Positions 61,526 through 64,000 of a stretch of DNA of 64,000 nt are shown here, in pieces (position 1 is the stretch's first letter; each line of letters begins with the position of its first letter). The stretch is from Massilia agilis. Lineage in GTDB: Bacteria; Pseudomonadota; Gammaproteobacteria; Burkholderiales; Burkholderiaceae_D. Below the pieces are notes generated by a model. That model was not told the origin of the DNA. It was given only the letters and a program-made list of their open reading frames with translations, and did no database searches. The stretch lies in assembly GCF_024756255.1 (NCBI RefSeq), contig NZ_JANUHB010000001.1:992001-1056000 (forward strand), in the 5' to 3' direction. A program made the position numbers and the translations under genes.

Positions 61526-63394
61526 ATGGTAACCATTCGGTCGCGCCGTGTGGCCTGGCTCGCGACCGTGTTCCTGCTTACCTTTGCCCGCAGCGCCCTG
61601 GCCGCGGCGCCCAGCCAGAAAGCCGTGCTTTGCCTGATTGCCGAGGCGCCTTCCAATGCCTACTACACGGCGCTGTACCGCGGCTTTCGGGAAGAGCTCG
61701 ATCGCCAGCTGCCCAACGCGGTTCTGCTCTACAGCGAGAACCTGGACCTGCCCCAGTTCGACTCGCCGCAATACCGCCGCGAGCTGACCCGCTGGCTTCG
61801 CTACAAATACCGCGACGTCCAGTTCGACGCGGTGATGGTGGCCGGCAGCCCGGCCCTGCGCTACCTGATGTCGGAGCGACTGTGGCCCGAGGTGCCGACC
61901 TACTTTGTGAGCGCCAACGACAAAGTCGTCAGGGACATGACGCTGCCGCCCAACGTGACCGGCCAGACCGTGGTGCTGTCGCTGCCGGACACCGCGTTCC
62001 TGATCGGCCAGCTGTTCCCCCGGACCCGCAAGGTGGCGCTGGTGGCCAACCCGGCGGGGCGCGACACCTACCGGCCCGGCATGGCCGACGAACTGCAGGC
62101 ACTGACCGCGCGCTACCAGCTGATCGACCTGCGCGGCCTGCCCGTGGAGCAGGTGCGCCAGGCGATCTCGCGCCTGCCCGACGACGCCGTCATCTACCAC
62201 CAGACCTACACCCTCGACGGCACCGGGCGCCGCTTCGATCCCTACCTCGCCCTCAACCTGGCGCTGCAGCGCGCGAACCGGCCGGTGTTCGTCGACTACG
62301 CCGCGTTCGTGGGCACCGGCGCGGTGGGCGGCGCCGGCATCGATTCGGCCGCGCTGGGACGCTACGGCGCGCGGGATATGGCACGCCTGCTCAAAGGCGA
62401 GGCCCCGTCCTCGATCCCGCTGCGCCGGCGCAGCTTCGGGCCGGTGGTCGACGCGCGCGCCCTCGATCGCTGGAAGGTGGACCCGGGGCAGCTGCCACCA
62501 GCCACCACGATCCTCTACCGCGAACCCACCGAATGGGAACGCTACCGCGGCGAGATCCTCGGCACCGCGGCCCTGATCGTCACGCTCAGCCTCCTGATCC
62601 TGGCCCTGCTGTTCGAGCGCACGCGCCGCGAGCGCGCGGTGGCCGAATCGCGCCAGCGCCTGTCGCAGCTGGCGCACCTGAACCGCGGCGCCAGCGCGAT
62701 GGTGTATTCGGCCGCGATCGCGCATGAGCTGAACCAGCCGCTGGCGGCCATCATGAGCAATGCCGAGGCGAGCGAACTGTTCCTGCGCGCCGACCCGCCC
62801 AAACTGGCGCAAGCGCGCGAGGCGCTGGCCGATATCAAGCGGGACGACCGGCGCGCCGCCGAGATCATCCGGCGCATGCGCGGCATGCTCAAGCGCACCG
62901 ACCAGGTGGCGGTGCCGGTCGACATGCGCCACGTGGTGAGCGACGCGGCCACCTTCATTGCCCCGGAAGTGCGCATGCGCCAGGCCACGCTGCGCACGGC
63001 GATGCCCGACCTGGCCTTGCCGGTGCAGGGCGACCCGGTCCAGCTGCAGCAGGTGCTGATCAACCTGGTGATCAATGCGATGGACGCGATGGACGCCCTG
63101 CCCCCGCCGGAACGGGTGGTCGAAATCCGCGCCGACGAGCCGGGACAGCAGGGCGGCTGGATCAGGCTGCACGTGACCGACCGCGGCCCCGGCTTTGCCG
63201 GCGACATCGGCCAGGTATTCGACAGCTTCATCACCACCAAGGAGCATGGCAGCGGACTGGGGCTGGCGATCACGGCGGCGATCGTGCGCGAGCACGGCGG
63301 GCGCATCCAGGCTCGCAACTTGTCCCCGTTCGGCGCCGAGGTCAGCTTTTCGCTGCCCCTTGCGCAGGCAGGCAGCACGAAACGAGGTAACTAG
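61526..63394 (+). CDS. Sensor histidine kinase with ABC-type periplasmic binding domain
   Basis: 622 aa. A signal sequence/helix (about 8-27) precedes a large periplasmic domain (about 30-335) that resembles the ABC_sub_bind family (KAVLCLIAEAPSNAYYTALYRGFREEL, FDAVMVAGSPALRYLM, RKVALVANPAGRDTYRP). A membrane helix (about 346-363) leads to a HisKA domain with H400 in SAAIAHELNQPLAAIMSNAEA. The ATPase domain has VLINLVINAMDAMDAL, DRGPGFAGDIGQVFDSF and GSGLGLAITAAIVREHGG. Ligand unknown. The regulator gene starts on the base after its TAG. Confidence 0.9.
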   Translation: MVTIRSRRVAWLATVFLLTFARSALAAAPSQKAVLCLIAEAPSNAYYTALYRGFREELDRQLPNAVLLYSENLDLPQFDSPQYRRELTRWLRYKYRDVQFDAVMVAGSPALRYLMSERLWPEVPTYFVSANDKVVRDMTLPPNVTGQTVVLSLPDTAFLIGQLFPRTRKVALVANPAGRDTYRPGMADELQALTARYQLIDLRGLPVEQVRQAISRLPDDAVIYHQTYTLDGTGRRFDPYLALNLALQRANRPVFVDYAAFVGTGAVGGAGIDSAALGRYGARDMARLLKGEAPSSIPLRRRSFGPVVDARALDRWKVDPGQLPPATTILYREPTEWERYRGEILGTAALIVTLSLLILALLFERTRRERAVAESRQRLSQLAHLNRGASAMVYSAAIAHELNQPLAAIMSNAEASELFLRADPPKLAQAREALADIKRDDRRAAEIIRRMRGMLKRTDQVAVPVDMRHVVSDAATFIAPEVRMRQATLRTAMPDLALPVQGDPVQLQQVLINLVINAMDAMDALPPPERVVEIRADEPGQQGGWIRLHVTDRGPGFAGDIGQVFDSFITTKEHGSGLGLAITAAIVREHGGRIQARNLSPFGAEVSFSLPLAQAGSTKRGN

Positions 63395-64000
63395 ATGGAA
63401 CACAGTCGCACCGTCCACATCGTCGAGGACGACGCATCGATACGGGCAGCGCTGGCGCGCCTGCTCGGCGCCGCCGGCTACACCGTGCACACCTACGACA
63501 GCGCGTCGGCCTTCCTGGCCACACTGGACGACGAGCGCGGCGGCTGCATCCTGCTCGATGTCGACATGCCGGGCATGAGCGGCGTGGAACTGCAGGAACG
63601 CCTGGGACTGGCAAACTGCCTGCTGCCCATCGTATTCCTTACCGGGCAAGGCGACATCGCCACCTCGGTGCGAACCATCAAGGCCGGCGCCGAGGACTTC
63701 CTGTGCAAGCCGGTGGAAGTCGAGCCGCTGATCGACGCGATCGAGCGGGCCCTGGCGCGCTACCGCCAGCAGGCGGGCGCGCTCTCGCACCGGCGCGCGC
63801 TGGCGCGCCGCTTTGACAGCCTGACGGCGCGCGAGCGCGAAGTATTCGAGCTCCTGATCACCGGTGCGCTCAACAAGCAGGTGGCCGACAGGCTGGGCAA
63901 CACCGAACGCACGGTCAAGGCCCATCGCCGGTCCATCATGGACAAGCTGGGCGTGCGCTCGGTCGCCGAGCTGGTGCACATCGCCGGCCAGCTGGCGGCG
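63395..64000 (+). CDS. FixJ/NarL-type response regulator, cut at the window end
   Basis: 202 codons visible, open to the edge. The receiver has EDD at 11-13, D55 in CILLDVDMPGMSG and K105 in FLCKPVE. The LuxR-type helix-turn-helix (about 141-195) reads LTAREREVFELLITGALNKQVADRLGNTERTVKAHR. FixJ-like proteins are about 205 aa, so almost all is present. It is the partner of the kinase it adjoins; target genes are probably beyond the window. Confidence 0.9.
   Translation, partial: MEHSRTVHIVEDDASIRAALARLLGAAGYTVHTYDSASAFLATLDDERGGCILLDVDMPGMSGVELQERLGLANCLLPIVFLTGQGDIATSVRTIKAGAEDFLCKPVEVEPLIDAIERALARYRQQAGALSHRRALARRFDSLTAREREVFELLITGALNKQVADRLGNTERTVKAHRRSIMDKLGVRSVAELVHIAGQLAA

Overview
The window is GC-rich bacterial chromosome. 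Gene content and order (rpsF-priB-rpsR-rplI followed by dnaB; accD-folC-SPOR-cvpA-purF; TctD/TctE with a Bug-type solute receptor; split arnA) point to a betaproteobacterium of the Burkholderiales, most likely Oxalobacteraceae (Massilia/Duganella-like). The genus is an inference from proteins and synteny, not from rRNA, which is absent here.

Layout. 1-1775 is the end of an AT-richer integrated element. It carries one long partial gene of unknown function on the minus strand and ends exactly at a copy of the 3' end of a tRNA-Pro gene, the mark of tRNA-targeted integration. From 1793 on the sequence is backbone: polX, ppnP, a second-copy ftsH with a usp gene, and an LplT-PlsC fusion. 8571-18049 is a solute uptake locus: a minus-strand run of porin, Bug receptor, ABC binding protein, permease, ATPase and AbrB-type membrane protein, divergent from a TctD/TctE-like two-component system. 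18447-21030 holds alaA-hom. 21228-29080 is an Ara4N lipid A modification cluster (arnT, one ArnE/F-like subunit, arnB, arnC, arnA as two genes, arnD), followed by a Bcp-type peroxiredoxin and a PIN-PhoH ATPase.

31795-46158 is the most unusual part. It has a two-partner secretion operon (TpsB, TpsA, secreted FecR-domain protein) in which the TpsA exoprotein carries sixteen tandem C-x8-C modules. Upstream are a CHASE2 adenylate cyclase, a GAF/HD-GYP phosphodiesterase, and divergently a metallo-beta-lactamase-fold hydrolase and an orphan GAF-GspE ATPase. Second-messenger enzymes and export functions are thus packed together.

46366-61274 is mainly housekeeping: pit with a DUF47 partner, dnaB, the rpsF-priB-rpsR-rplI operon, lexA with a visible LexA box, a GST, two tandem Sel1-like lipoprotein-sized secreted proteins, a trans-sulfuration family enzyme, purF, cvpA, SPOR, folC, accD. 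The right edge holds a sensor kinase with an ABC-type periplasmic binding domain and a FixJ/LuxR-type regulator cut by the window end.

Two families of intergenic palindromes are scattered through the backbone: seven paired-hairpin REP-like elements plus one single hairpin, whose stems show compensatory changes, and three sites of a GTGGGC-type palindrome. A perfect 25-bp inverted repeat lies between dnaB and rplI. Many genes use non-ATG starts (hom TTG, alaA GTG, priB TTG, arnD GTG, the peroxiredoxin GTG, cvpA GTG).
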